Source of the DNA: Carex sylvatica
Taxonomy: Eukaryota > Streptophyta > Magnoliopsida > Poales > Cyperaceae
Assembly (NCBI GenBank): GCA_964058845.1
Contig: CAXKVR010000545.1
Coordinates: forward strand, 1 to 22,139
DNA: 22,139 nt
Direction: 5' to 3'
Shown here: piece by piece, positions 1 through 8,123 of the stretch
Numbering within the stretch: the stretch's first letter is position 1
Layout of the letters: each line of letters starts with the position of its first letter
Notes under the pieces: generated by a model
Told to the model about the DNA's origin: nothing
The model's input: only the letters and a program-made list of their open reading frames with translations
Databases searched by the model: none
Program-made: the position numbers and the translations under genes

Positions 1-100
1 CGAAATTAATAAGTGGTAGTCATTTAATTCTGATTTATTGGGGTGGTAACGAAAAAAAAGGGCCCAAAGTTAGAGGGCATAAAATGTTGCAATAATTTAA
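1..100. other. AT-rich flank, nothing recognised
   Basis: Short stretch left of the first MITE-like element. I see no coding or structural signal in it. Confidence 0.5.
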
Positions 101-129
101 GGTTGCGTTTGGATGAGGCAAAGAATAGT

Positions 130-145
130 GCTAACTCGAGTTAGC
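130..145. repeat. 16-bp perfect palindrome GCTAACTCGAGTTAGC
   Basis: The sequence equals its own reverse complement. It lies just inside the left end of the 101-402 element, and its half-site GAGTTAGC recurs around 221-229 and 284-292. Confidence 0.85.
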
Positions 146-343
146 TACTATTCCGAATTACTATTTTATGTTTGAATGTATTTGGATTAGCAAAAATGAA
201 TTATTCTTTGTTTGTCTTTTGTGAGTTAGCATACTATTATACTAACTCAACTAAAAGTTAAGTTAGCTCACTATCTTAAATTTGAGTTAGCTTAGTATTT
301 TTTTTTTCTTTTTTTTTTCTTTTTTTTGAAAACCTGATAGAGG

Positions 344-366
344 CTATCAGGTTGAGTTAGCTCAGT
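344..366. repeat. Perfect hairpin, 10-bp stem and 3-nt loop
   Basis: AACCTGATAG is followed by AGG and then CTATCAGGTT, its exact reverse complement. It sits in the right third of the 101-402 element. It is not followed by a T run that would suggest a pol III terminator. Coordinates may be off by one or two bases. Confidence 0.8.
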
Positions 367-402
367 ATTTTCAATAACTCAAATTTTCATCCAAACACGA
401 AA

Positions 403-2211
403 TTGAATAAACTAAAATTTTGTTATTCAAATCATGAATGGCTCTCTACATGTAGTTCACCTCGATCGTAATAAATAAACAGAGAGGGATGAACATGTAA
501 TGAAGAAATATGAATAGTCGGCACAAAGATAGGGTTTGAAAAAAAAAAAATGCTCACAAGTCACAACCCTCTTCAAAAGAACAATAATATTATATACAGT
601 TGATCAAACCATTCCTTAAAATTCGTTCTACTTATTTTGCTATGGAATTATCTTTAGTTAATATCAGTGATAATTTTACCATCAATGTTCATGATGCTTA
701 TCTATTGTCAGCACAAGTTTTATTTCACCAAAACAGAATAAAATTCTCTGTGTATTTTTTTTTGGTAAGTGTGAACTCGATATAATTTTAAATTTGCGTA
801 TGGTTAACATTTTTTTTTATTGAAAGTAATATTGGAAGAGTCAAAGAGAAGACAAGAGAGGAGCCAGAAGGATATTTGTTCTGACACAAATTCTATTTTT
901 CATTGGCAAAACACATTTTATAATTCTTAATTTTCCTACTTTAAATTTAGAGTTTTTCTCTAAAATTAAAATTTTGTTAACTTAATGTTATATTAATTTC
1001 CATACTTCTTAATATTTGAAATTTCTATTTTTATATTATTTATTTTTTACCTTTCAATTGTTATATTTGTAAGAATCACATCCTTCATGAGTCAAATATT
1101 GTTTTCAAAATTTTGAAACAGAATAGTTAATATTTTGATGTATTCACAAACAGCTCACGGAATTAAGTTTTTTTTTTGTATTATTTTCTGGTCCTGTTAC
1201 AATAAGATTTTCAATGCTATTTTCTTCCTCATTACAATTTCATAATTAAAATTAAAACAGTTTAATTTAAAATTGTTTGATTTTGACTCCAATTCACAAT
1301 TTGGAAAATATCAAACCCAATTTTATGACGAGCTAAAATGTTAGTATGTAGATTTTACAATTGGATAAATAAATATTTAAGGGGTTGTACAATTTTAATA
1401 TAAAAATACTAAGCTAATGCCGTTTTGAAAATAAAACATAACATAAGATAAAAATATGATAAGCTGTAACACAAATCTATATACAGTTAATAAAAATAAA
1501 ACAAATAAAAAAATACAATTTTAATTTAATCAAGAAATTTGGAATGAAATTATTTTCCTTTAATATTTTTAATTGAGCCCTGTCTCTCATCGTCACACTC
1601 ACTATAAAAATTATGAGTTCAAATTTCTGAAAATACCTCACGTGTAAAGTAAATTTCGAATTGTTCATTATAATTTAACATGAATATTAAAAAAAAACTT
1701 TGTAAATTCTAAGAGCAGGGTGTTTTCGATGAAGTATCTCCTCAGGTTTTGGAGAGTACGATGCTTACAAGATCAAAATTAATTTGGTATTATTTCGAAC
1801 ACAGAAGTTTGTTTTGAGATTTGTACTAGATTAAAACTGATGACTCAGATCACATTCTATCTGGTCAGGTAATGCACTGGATGTAAATTCTTTTAATAAA
1901 CACTAGATCAAACTCAGTATAATGTCTAATCTAAACCGTGCAATCAACATTACAATTCATACGTATAATAAAAAGAGTAAAGTGTAAGGTTCAAAATACC
2001 TCATATCTTTCATGCCTTATTCCTTATTCGTATCTCATATCTTTTATCTCTGTTTTTTTTATTAATGATTATACAATTTGTGAACTAATTATTTATGTTT
2101 TTAAAATTCAAACAGTCAATTAAATCCACTTAACATGATGTCCATATTAAAATGCGTTGAGATGGTAAACTAAATTTTATAATTTTAAAAACTTTTTACT
2201 ATTTTTTATGA
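403..2211. other. AT-rich intergenic DNA, no gene recognised
   Basis: About 1.8 kb of AT-rich sequence. Open frames here are short (about 60 codons), start mostly at non-ATG codons and show no recognisable domain or consistent codon preference. A weak SINE-like patch lies at about 1560-1680: a B-box-like GAGTTCAAATTTC is followed by a stretch resembling the body of tRNA-derived plant SINEs. It is too eroded to call with confidence. Confidence 0.5.
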
Positions 2212-2276
2212 GTATGTTTGGTTGGTTTGAGAATAAGCTATGATATGTTTGGTTGGATTGAGAATAAGTTATTTTT

Positions 2277-2494
2277 GAGTCTGCATCGTCTGCATTAATT
2301 CAAAAGAGCATCTTTTGAGTTAATACGTATTGGTCGTCTGATTGTAAACGGAGCCCATCAGGCTCTCACCTAAAACATAGGGGTCTTTAATATTAGTGCG
2401 GATTTAATTCGCACGAATCTTAAAACTGATTAGATGGTCCAGACACATTAACTCAAAAGATTCTTTTTTGAGTTAATGCAGAGGATACGAATTC
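2277..2494. mobile_element. Foldback element whose two ends each form a hairpin
   Basis: The left end contains TCTGCATTAATTCAAAAGA, and the right end contains its near-complement ending GAGTTAATGCAGA, giving about 22 bp or more of terminal inverted repeat. Each end is itself an inverted repeat: ATTAATTCAAAAGA pairs with TCTTTTGAGTTAAT on the left, and ATTAACTCAAAAGA with TTTTTTGAGTTAAT on the right. The centre holds two more short stem-loops (GAGCC/GGCTC and GTGCG/CGCAC). There is no coding capacity. It appears inserted inside the nested cluster. Ends are approximate. Confidence 0.5.
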
Positions 2495-2527
2495 GTTATT
2501 TTTAGGGTTAAAGGCTATTCGGAATAG

Positions 2528-2776
2528 TATATTCGGTGTTTGATTGAGTTAGAATAGCTAGAATAGAGAATCCAAACTTTTTTTTTTTCTTATTAGAATA
2601 GGTTATTCCTAAGGGCTTTGAGATTTGACTATTCTAAAATAGTAAAATTGGTGTTTATCTTATTAGAATAGTTGGTTTTAACTTTCTTTTTTTTGAGAAT
2701 AACTTGCTCTAATAAGACAAACAAGTTTAATTTTCTATTATAGCTATTCTAATCCAATCAAACACCGAATAACTTA
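2528..2776. repeat. Inner MITE with about 43-bp inverted repeats
   Basis: The left arm starts TATATTCGGTGTTTGATTG and the right arm, reverse-complemented, starts TAAGTTATTCGGTGTTTG. The arms continue to match through TTAGAATAGCTA and AATAGA with only a few substitutions. The GAATAG/CTATTC motif is repeated many times within it. Two direct copies of CTTATTAGAATAG also lie inside. Confidence 0.65.
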
Positions 2777-2883
2777 TTTTCAAAAATAGCATATCCTCAT
2801 TGCAACTAAACATACCATAAGACAAACAACAACTATTTTTGATTGAACTAGTCTAACTATTCTTATTTTGCAACTAAACATAT

Positions 2884-3065
2884 CTGAAGTTAAGCTATTC
2901 GAAATAATCCATTATTATTTTTGCTTTGACTTGAATAGCTAAAATAGGCTGCTTCTTTTTTTTTTTTTTTTGTATCAACAATAACCTATTGTTACAAAAA
3001 GAATTTAACTATTCTATTACAAACGGTAAAAATACTATTCTAGCTTATTCTTATTTTAACCAATA
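2884..3065. other. CTATTC/GAATAG-rich AT tract, probable MITE debris
   Basis: The tract contains multiple CTATTC and GAATAG words plus an 18-base-class T run near 2956-2974, in the same style as the adjacent nested element. I could not define clean ends. It lies directly before the ZHD leader and may include promoter sequence. Confidence 0.35.
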
Positions 3066-3464
3066 ACTACAAATTGCTGTTTATCTTAAACTTACCCACT
3101 CAGAAGTTACTGTCCTCTCTCTCTAAATTTTCTCTGCCACTACTTGTCAGTCGTCATTAGAGAAGCTGTGCTGGTTGTAGTGGTAGAGAAGGAAACCAAA
3201 TCCCCAATTATTCATTCACCAACCCCCCTCCTCTCTCTCTCACACATTCTCTTTCTTTCTCTGTGCAGCCTACAACTGTTCAGCTAAAGCATCCCATGCG
3301 TACCCTCCTGTTGCTACTGCCTCCTTTTTTGCTGCACGTCTTCGTCTTGTCCCTCTCTCTCTCTCTCCTTTTGGTGCAATTACACCTCAATTCGCTGAAT
3401 CCTCCCACTCGCACGCTTTTACAAGTTTTGACCCAGACCAAGTAGAGCACCTAAAAATTATCTC
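3066..3464 (+). promoter_or_regulatory. ZHD gene proximal promoter and CT-rich 5' leader
   Basis: This stretch precedes the ZHD start codon. It carries three pyrimidine-rich CT-repeat patches (about 3112-3135, 3229-3262 and 3350-3370), typical of plant core promoters and 5' leaders. No consensus TATA box is visible at a suitable distance, so the promoter may be TATA-less with pyrimidine-patch elements. The transcription start cannot be placed from sequence alone. The only ATG in the interval opens the upstream ORF at 3296. Confidence 0.5.
3296..3445 (+). CDS. Upstream ORF (49 codons) in the ZHD leader, hydrophobic peptide
   Basis: This ORF begins at the only ATG between about 3100 and the main start codon, and stops at a TAG 19 bases before the ZHD ATG. 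The predicted 49-residue peptide opens with MRTLLLLLPPFLL and continues with a Leu/Ser-rich stretch encoded partly by a CT repeat, so it would look like a signal peptide or a single membrane segment. The tail is polar and ends in LTQTK. No family is recognised. Whether it lies in the mature mRNA depends on the unseen transcription start. If it does, ribosomes would meet it first and ZHD translation would need leaky scanning or reinitiation over a very short gap. The hydrophobic composition could equally be a by-product of the CT repeats, so function is uncertain. Confidence 0.35.
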   Translation: MRTLLLLLPPFLLHVFVLSLSLSLLLVQLHLNSLNPPTRTLLQVLTQTK

Positions 3465-4307
3465 ATGGAATTCAGAAACCAAGACAAAGAGATACCCCAT
3501 ATGTCTTCTCCTCTCAATTACAACTACAATTCTAACACCAACCATTCTTCGATTCGAGTCTCCACCTTCTCTTCCTCAAGACCCATTACAGGTGCTACAA
3601 CCACCACCGGTACTAGCTTGAGAAATGGCCATCAAATTGACCCACCTCCTCAAACCGCCACCAAATTCCAACCAAACCCTAATACACCTGACCCAATTAG
3701 CAACGGCACGGTGACGTACCATGAGTGCTTGAAAAACCATGCGGCTTCTCTAGGTGGACATGTGCTAGACGGTTGTGGGGAGTTCATGCCCGACCCCGAT
3801 AACCCGTTAAGATGCGCAGCCTGTTCATGCCACCGGAGCTTCCATAGAAAAGACTCTGTTGGTACCAATCGGATCTCTGGTACAAGCCATCTATCGGCAC
3901 CTATCCTTCTACCGCCTACGCACCACCCGTTTCCCTACCAAGGTAGACAGTACCAAAGTGGCCTCAGTGGTGGTACCACAACAGAATCCTCCAGTGAGGA
4001 GAGAATCGGTACTGGGTCTGCTGTACCGGCACAGACATCATCGAAGAAACGGTACAGAACCAAGTTCACGCCTGAGCAGAAGGAGAAGATGCTCTGTTTT
4101 GCTGAGAGAGTTGAGTGGAGGATCCAAAAACAAGACGAGCATTTAGTCGAACAGTTTTGCAGCGAGGTGGGTGTGAGAAGGCAAGTGTTAAAAGTGTGGA
4201 TGCATAATAATAAACATAATAGTGGGAAGAAGCAAGAGCAGTTGCAGCAATCACAGGCGCAGCAGGAGGTGCACTTACAGCAATCCCAAAACCAGCAAGT
4301 GCAGTAA
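3465..4307 (+). CDS. ZHD: Zinc finger-homeodomain (ZF-HD) transcription factor
   Basis: A 280-residue, single-exon protein of the plant-specific ZF-HD family. These are nuclear factors that dimerise through an N-terminal zinc finger and bind ATTA-core DNA through a C-terminal homeodomain. The ZF dimerisation domain spans about residues 85-129: it starts YHECLKNHAA, includes DGCGEFMP and ends CAACSCHRSFHRKD, with C88, H92, C104, C117, C120, C122, H123 and H127 in place. The homeodomain spans about 194-255, with RYRTKFTPEQKEKM in the first helix and recognition helix VRRQVLKVWMHNNKH. A Ser/Thr/Asn-rich N-terminus, a Ser/Glu-rich linker (171-192) and a Gln-rich tail (257-280) flank them. The presence of both domains excludes the short MINI ZINC FINGER proteins. 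The first ATG is chosen because it gives family-typical length; a second Met lies at residue 13. Lack of introns is normal for the family. The individual ZHD number cannot be assigned. Confidence 0.95.
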   Translation: MEFRNQDKEIPHMSSPLNYNYNSNTNHSSIRVSTFSSSRPITGATTTTGTSLRNGHQIDPPPQTATKFQPNPNTPDPISNGTVTYHECLKNHAASLGGHVLDGCGEFMPDPDNPLRCAACSCHRSFHRKDSVGTNRISGTSHLSAPILLPPTHHPFPYQGRQYQSGLSGGTTTESSSEERIGTGSAVPAQTSSKKRYRTKFTPEQKEKMLCFAERVEWRIQKQDEHLVEQFCSEVGVRRQVLKVWMHNNKHNSGKKQEQLQQSQAQQEVHLQQSQNQQVQ

Positions 4308-4650
4308 GAAAGAGAGGCAAATTCAGTGGGTTTCTCTTTCTTTTCTTATATTTGGTTTTATTTTAATTTATGTGAGATCATTTTTTTGCCTTGGGTCGGG
4401 GGGAAAGGAGACATGGTTTCTTCTGATTACTGCCATGTTAATTTTTAAAGCTTCTTCCCAGAAATAGATAGAGAGAGAGGAAAAGTAACCCAAATATGTA
4501 GTTTGTTCAGATAGTGTTTGATTTGTTTTCTTCCTCTCAGAAAACAACCCAACAAAAAAATGGCAAACTTGATTCTTTCCAGTTTGCTTCTCTTCTCTTG
4601 TGAAATATTTTTGTAATTTATGTTGTAATAACCTACTATGAAAAATGTAT
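4308..4650 (+). terminator. ZHD 3' UTR and probable polyadenylation region
   Basis: After the TAA at 4305-4307 comes a T-rich stretch. The region 4605-4640 holds two TGTAAT-type words (TTGTAATTTATGTTGTAATAA) close to AATAAC, which fits the loose U-rich/UGUA plus A-rich arrangement of plant poly(A) signals. No canonical AATAAA is present in the right place, so the cleavage site is a guess. Confidence 0.35.
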
Positions 4651-5700
4651 TAGTTCATATTAAAATTCATTGAGCAACATGCAATTATAAGACAAATGGA
4701 AAAGAAAATACATATTTTCATACTTAATCATATATTTTCTAGTACTGTATTTTCTTCTATTAGCTTCTAGCATTGTTTCCCTTTTTTTAATACCTATCTA
4801 AATATATAGTTCTCACAATAATGCAATTCTTGATACTTTTGTAAGAGGAAATCCAGTTTGGACAAACAACTATAATCATAAAAATTCATTCTTGTTCATT
4901 CACTTTTTCTTTAATTGGACAAAATACTAGTATATGAGAGATTAAAAATGCAAAAAGCAAGTAGTTCTTCTTTGGACATGACTAAAAGGGAAAGTGAAAT
5001 TATAATCTTAAAGACAAACTACTTTATATCATATCATGTTACTGATTTTTTTTCAAATTTTTGATCTAATGAAGAAGTCATCTGAAATAAAATTTTGGTT
5101 CATTGGATAAGAGAGATTTTAGGTGTAATGGATCAGGAAAGAGAATAAGGTAAATGATATAATGATATGGTGCTCTCCAGACAATCACACACTACCAACA
5201 TACATATATGTTGCTTCATTAATTCCCCTTTTGCAATTTTGTCAAAGTTTTGTGGTGAAGGATGTTGGAGGGGGAGACAAAGAGATCATGCCAAAATAGG
5301 GGACCATGGCTAGAGAAAGAAAGGAGTGTTTTTGTGGATTTTGGTATCCTATGAGAACGGTTTGCAGTAATAATATGGTTTATTCTCTCTTATTTTTTAT
5401 TACTTTGCCTTCAATTAATTTGGTCTATATTTACTGAAATACGATTTGTCATTTTTGGGGTGTATTATGTGGTTCTCTTATGTGTTGAACTTCTCTTTCA
5501 AATCATTTTCTTTTTTTTCAATAAGTCAAACCATGCCTGCCTCTTTTTGTCAAATTTACAACCTGGCTTCCTTTGGGATTTAACCTGTTTCCTCATTTAT
5601 AGTTGTTAAGAACCATACTTGACATTTTTTTTCTGTTTAAATCATGATGCTCTCTATAATTATGGTGTACCTATCATTTGGCCCTCCATCCACCGAACTT
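4651..5700. other. Intergenic DNA downstream of ZHD, nothing recognised
   Basis: About 1 kb of AT-rich sequence with no open frame of interest, no recognised repeat ends and no RNA gene. Confidence 0.5.
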
Positions 5701-5902
5701 TTTTAAGTTAGCATTTAAAAAAAAATGAAAAATTCAAAGTTAACATGACATTGGAAAAATCTTGAAACTTAATAGGAACGTGGACTAGGTCTGTGCACCA
5801 ATGAGGAGCGGTACGCAGACCTGCTTTCTTGCTTAGTTTCAAGATTTTTCAAATGTCATGCTAACTTTGAATTTTCAAATTTTTTTTAGATGCTACCTAA
5901 AA
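5701..5902. mobile_element. Near full-length foldback (hairpin) MITE
   Basis: The left arm (5701-5799) and right arm (5810-5902) are inverted copies along almost their whole length, leaving a loop of only about 10 bases (5800-5809). Long exact stretches include AATTCAAAGTT, CATGACATT and GAAAAATCTTGAAACT, and the stem closes on AGGTCTGTGCACC paired with GGTACGCAGACCT. The main disruption is about 17 left-arm bases facing about 12 right-arm bases near 5770-5786. There is no coding capacity. Foldback MITEs of this size are a known source of 21-24-nt small RNAs and of young plant miRNA genes. A transcript crossing this region would form a stem of about 90 bp. Target-site duplication is not clear. 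Confidence 0.75.
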
Positions 5903-7346
5903 GAAAATCGGCTACCCCTGCCCCCTCGATCCAAAGCAAACATAAAAAGAAAAAAGAAAAAGAAAAAGGAATAGTCTCCTTTGTTTGTTTACCTCCCTTG
6001 GGTTTGCTTAGAAGCACTAAAAGGCACGATGATGGTAATATCATGCTTAGTCTCCCAAGTTGTAATTCAATTAGGATGAATTGATATCTTTTATGTAGTC
6101 TGCATGATTAGTTTTACAAGTTGGTGCTGTTTGATTTAGTTGATATTTTGCATAGTTTACTTGTTTAGGTTCATGAGTTCCTCCTTTTGATATGTTCACA
6201 TAAATGACACCAGACTACATAATAACTTGTTGTCATTGTGCATGTCATATATATTTTGCTTTTTTTCTGTTGGCTATTGGAGTACATTAATATGTGCAAT
6301 CCGTTTTTGAATTCCCTTTTATGAAATTAATTAGGCGTACTATCATTTCATAGTTATTATGGTTAATTTTACTGGAGATCACCAAAGTATGATCATGTTT
6401 GAATTTCTGAATTTTCTTTTCACAACATTTCAGTTGAACCACTTTCTTTATGAAATTATTTCACATCTATTTTTGCAGTTTGTTAAGTAATTAGATCTTT
6501 TCAACTAAGAAAGCCAAACAAGATATTTTATGCTGATTTATGTGGAAGTCTGTTTGACATCAGTACCATATTGTATTTGGCAAATATAGACATTCACAGA
6601 TCACATTTGAAGAAAATAATGGGATTAGAAGATGGAACTTTATGGCTTAGTATCTGCCAAAACAATAATTTCTTGATAAATATGAACTTGAGACAAACAA
6701 AGTGACCCCTTGGATAGAAATGGAAGTTCATTTAATGTAAACATGCAAGGCAAAGTTGAGCTTGTTACGAGACATGAGGTATAGGTTAGCCACTTTCACT
6801 AATTTTTATTTTTTATTATTTTTTGAAAATAATCATAAGGTCTGTTCAATGGTTAACTTAAAATCTCCATGTCTCACAAAACTAATTTTGCATCTCCCTG
6901 CTGGTAGTCGAGTTCTTTTATATTATAATTTTCTTTGTGAATCTTGAATTTATTTTGATTCTCTATTTATGTAGAAATTAAGAATCCTAAATTTGAGTAA
7001 ATTTCATGGTTGTGTTTAGCTATATTATATATTATGTATGCAAAGAAACAGCATACTCTGCTTTGGATTGAAAAGCTTGTATAATTATCAAATTTTAGTT
7101 TTTATATCTTTAAAATAGATTTTTCTCACATATGCTATCCAATTTCTTTTCTTTTTCCTTCTCTCACACACATATATTTTTTGGCTGTCTCCTGGCACGA
7201 GGTAAGAGAACTATTAATGGATTAACATCAACAAATTGACCCCAAAATTTCTTTCTTAATTTACTCTCTTATGGTTTTACTTTGTTGTAAATTGGGTTAG
7301 GTGCAACAAATTGACATCAACAAAGCACCTTTTTATTTTGTGGATG
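5903..7346. other. Gene-poor AT-rich DNA left of the retrotransposon
   Basis: No domain-bearing reading frame is visible. A 64-codon ATG frame at 5890-6084 gives a Lys-rich, low-complexity peptide overlapping the end of the foldback element and is not convincing. A (TA)-rich patch lies near 7018-7040. I recognise no repeat termini. Confidence 0.5.
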
Positions 7347-7351
7347 CAAGC
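7347..7351. repeat. Target-site duplication CAAGC, left copy
   Basis: CAAGC directly abuts the left LTR and is repeated exactly at 12041-12045 beside the right LTR. A 5-bp duplication is standard for Ty1/copia integrases and shows that the element inserted as a unit here. Confidence 0.9.
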
Positions 7352-7515
7352 TGTGAATTTTTAGAAAAAATGAATTGTATTGATTTTTTTGTTTTTTTGG
7401 GTCTATATAGGCGTTATATTTTTCATTCGTAACCCTACGATTCTTTATAATTCATTTCTTACCAATATAATTCTATAACTTTTAATAATGCAATAAACAT
7501 ACATAAATCTTAACA
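7352..7515 (-). repeat. 3' LTR of the copia element (164 bp)
   Basis: It begins TGTGAATTTTTAG and ends ATCTTAACA on the + strand, matching 11877-12040 throughout. On the - strand it carries a TATATAG box (rc of CTATATA near 7413-7420). Confidence 0.97.
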
Positions 7516-7525
7516 CTCCCTCAAG
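7516..7525 (-). other. Polypurine tract of the copia element
   Basis: On the - strand the sequence abutting the 3' LTR reads CTTGAGGGAG. This is the usual purine-rich primer for plus-strand DNA synthesis in copia elements. Confidence 0.85.
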
Positions 7526-8123
7526 ATGGGTAAAAAATATCCATCAAGCCCATCTTGTCACAAATTTTTTCTAGATCTATTGAGCTAAGTCATTTGGTGA
7601 GGCAGTCAGCTACTTGATCTCCAGTAGCTACATGACTCAGCTCCAATAGTTCACTTTCTAGCTTTTTCTTTATGAAGAACTTATCGATCTTCACATGTTT
7701 GGTTCTGTTATGCTGTACGGGATTGTTGGCAATGCTGATTGCTGACTTGCTATCGCACCATAATTTCATTTGAGCTCCGTGATTCACCTTGAGTTCTTCC
7801 AACAATCTCTTCAGCTACACTATCTCAGCAACTCCCAATGTCATAGCCCTGTACTTGGCTTCTGTTGTCGATCTCGCAACAACTGGCTGCTTCTTGCTCT
7901 TCTAAGAGATCAAATTGCCATCTACAAACATGTAGTAGCCAGTTGTAGACCTTCTGTCATCTTGGCAACTAGCCCAATCAGAGTCACAGTAACTCTCAAT
8001 GTTCATGTGCCAATTCTTTCTGAAAAACAAGCCATTCCCTGGTGCACTTTTCAAGTATCTCAGAATGTGATACACTGCGTCCATATGGTCCTTTCTAGGG
8101 TCATGCATGTAGCGACTCACCAC
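7526..8123 (-). pseudogene. Copia RNase H segment, broken
   Basis: This is the C-terminal part of the copia polyprotein, which degrades the RNA strand of the RNA/DNA hybrid. The frame starts at MVSRYMHDPRKDHMDAV and shows the typical YCDSDWASCQDDRRSTTGY motif. After a TAG at 7902-7904 and another at 7815-7817 it continues through STTEAKYRAM, LWCDSKSAISIANNP, NRTKHVKIDKFFI and QVADCLTK. A further TGA follows at 7590-7592, and family-like sequence continues to about 7530. The first two stops look like Trp codons changed to TAG and the last like GGA to TGA. This frame differs from that of the reverse transcriptase, so a frameshift lies near 8117-8123. It is non-functional. Confidence 0.9.

Larger units (their letters stand above)
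101..402. mobile_element. MITE-like element with degenerate terminal inverted repeats
   Basis: The left end reads TTGCGTTTGGATGA and the right end, reverse-complemented, reads TCGTGTTTGGATGA, so about 14 bp of imperfect terminal inverted repeat bracket roughly 300 bp. Inside are a 16-bp perfect palindrome (130-145), several copies of GAGTTAGC in both orientations, a T-rich run (about 298-328) and a perfect 10-bp-stem hairpin (344-366). There is no coding capacity. Termini of the TTTGGATG type are common in plant non-autonomous DNA transposons, but I could not fix a clean target-site duplication (flanks AATTTAA and AATTGAA are only similar), so superfamily and exact ends are uncertain. Confidence 0.55.
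2212..2883. mobile_element. Nested MITE cluster: concentric inverted repeats
   Basis: Four inverted-repeat pairs lie one within another. The outermost pair is TATGTTTGGTTGG near 2213 against CAACTAAACATA ending near 2882. The next is ATATGTTTGGTTG near 2243 against CAACTAAACATA ending about 2814. Inside these is a 43-bp pair (2528-2570 with about 2733-2776) containing TTCGGTGTTTGATTG and TAGAATAGCTA. The innermost is TTATCTTATTAGAATAG near 2655 against TCTAATAAGACAAACAAG near 2708-2723. A separate foldback (about 2277-2494) sits in the left interval. No transposase coding is visible. This looks like repeated insertion of related non-autonomous DNA elements into one another. It ends about 580 bp before the ZHD start codon. 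Confidence 0.6.

Noticed and set aside
1560..1680. SINE-like patch with GAGTTCAAATTTC
   Set aside because: Only the B-box-like part and a loose body resemblance are visible. No A box, 3' tail or target duplication, so I mention it only in the region note.
3859..4320. Frames in other phases and on the - strand over the ZHD gene
   Set aside because: They overlap the homeodomain-coding region, are low-complexity basic or hydrophobic, and show no family features.
5890..6084. 64-codon ATG frame with a Lys-rich run
   Set aside because: It starts inside the foldback element's right end, has no recognisable domain, and the Lys run comes from an A-rich tract.
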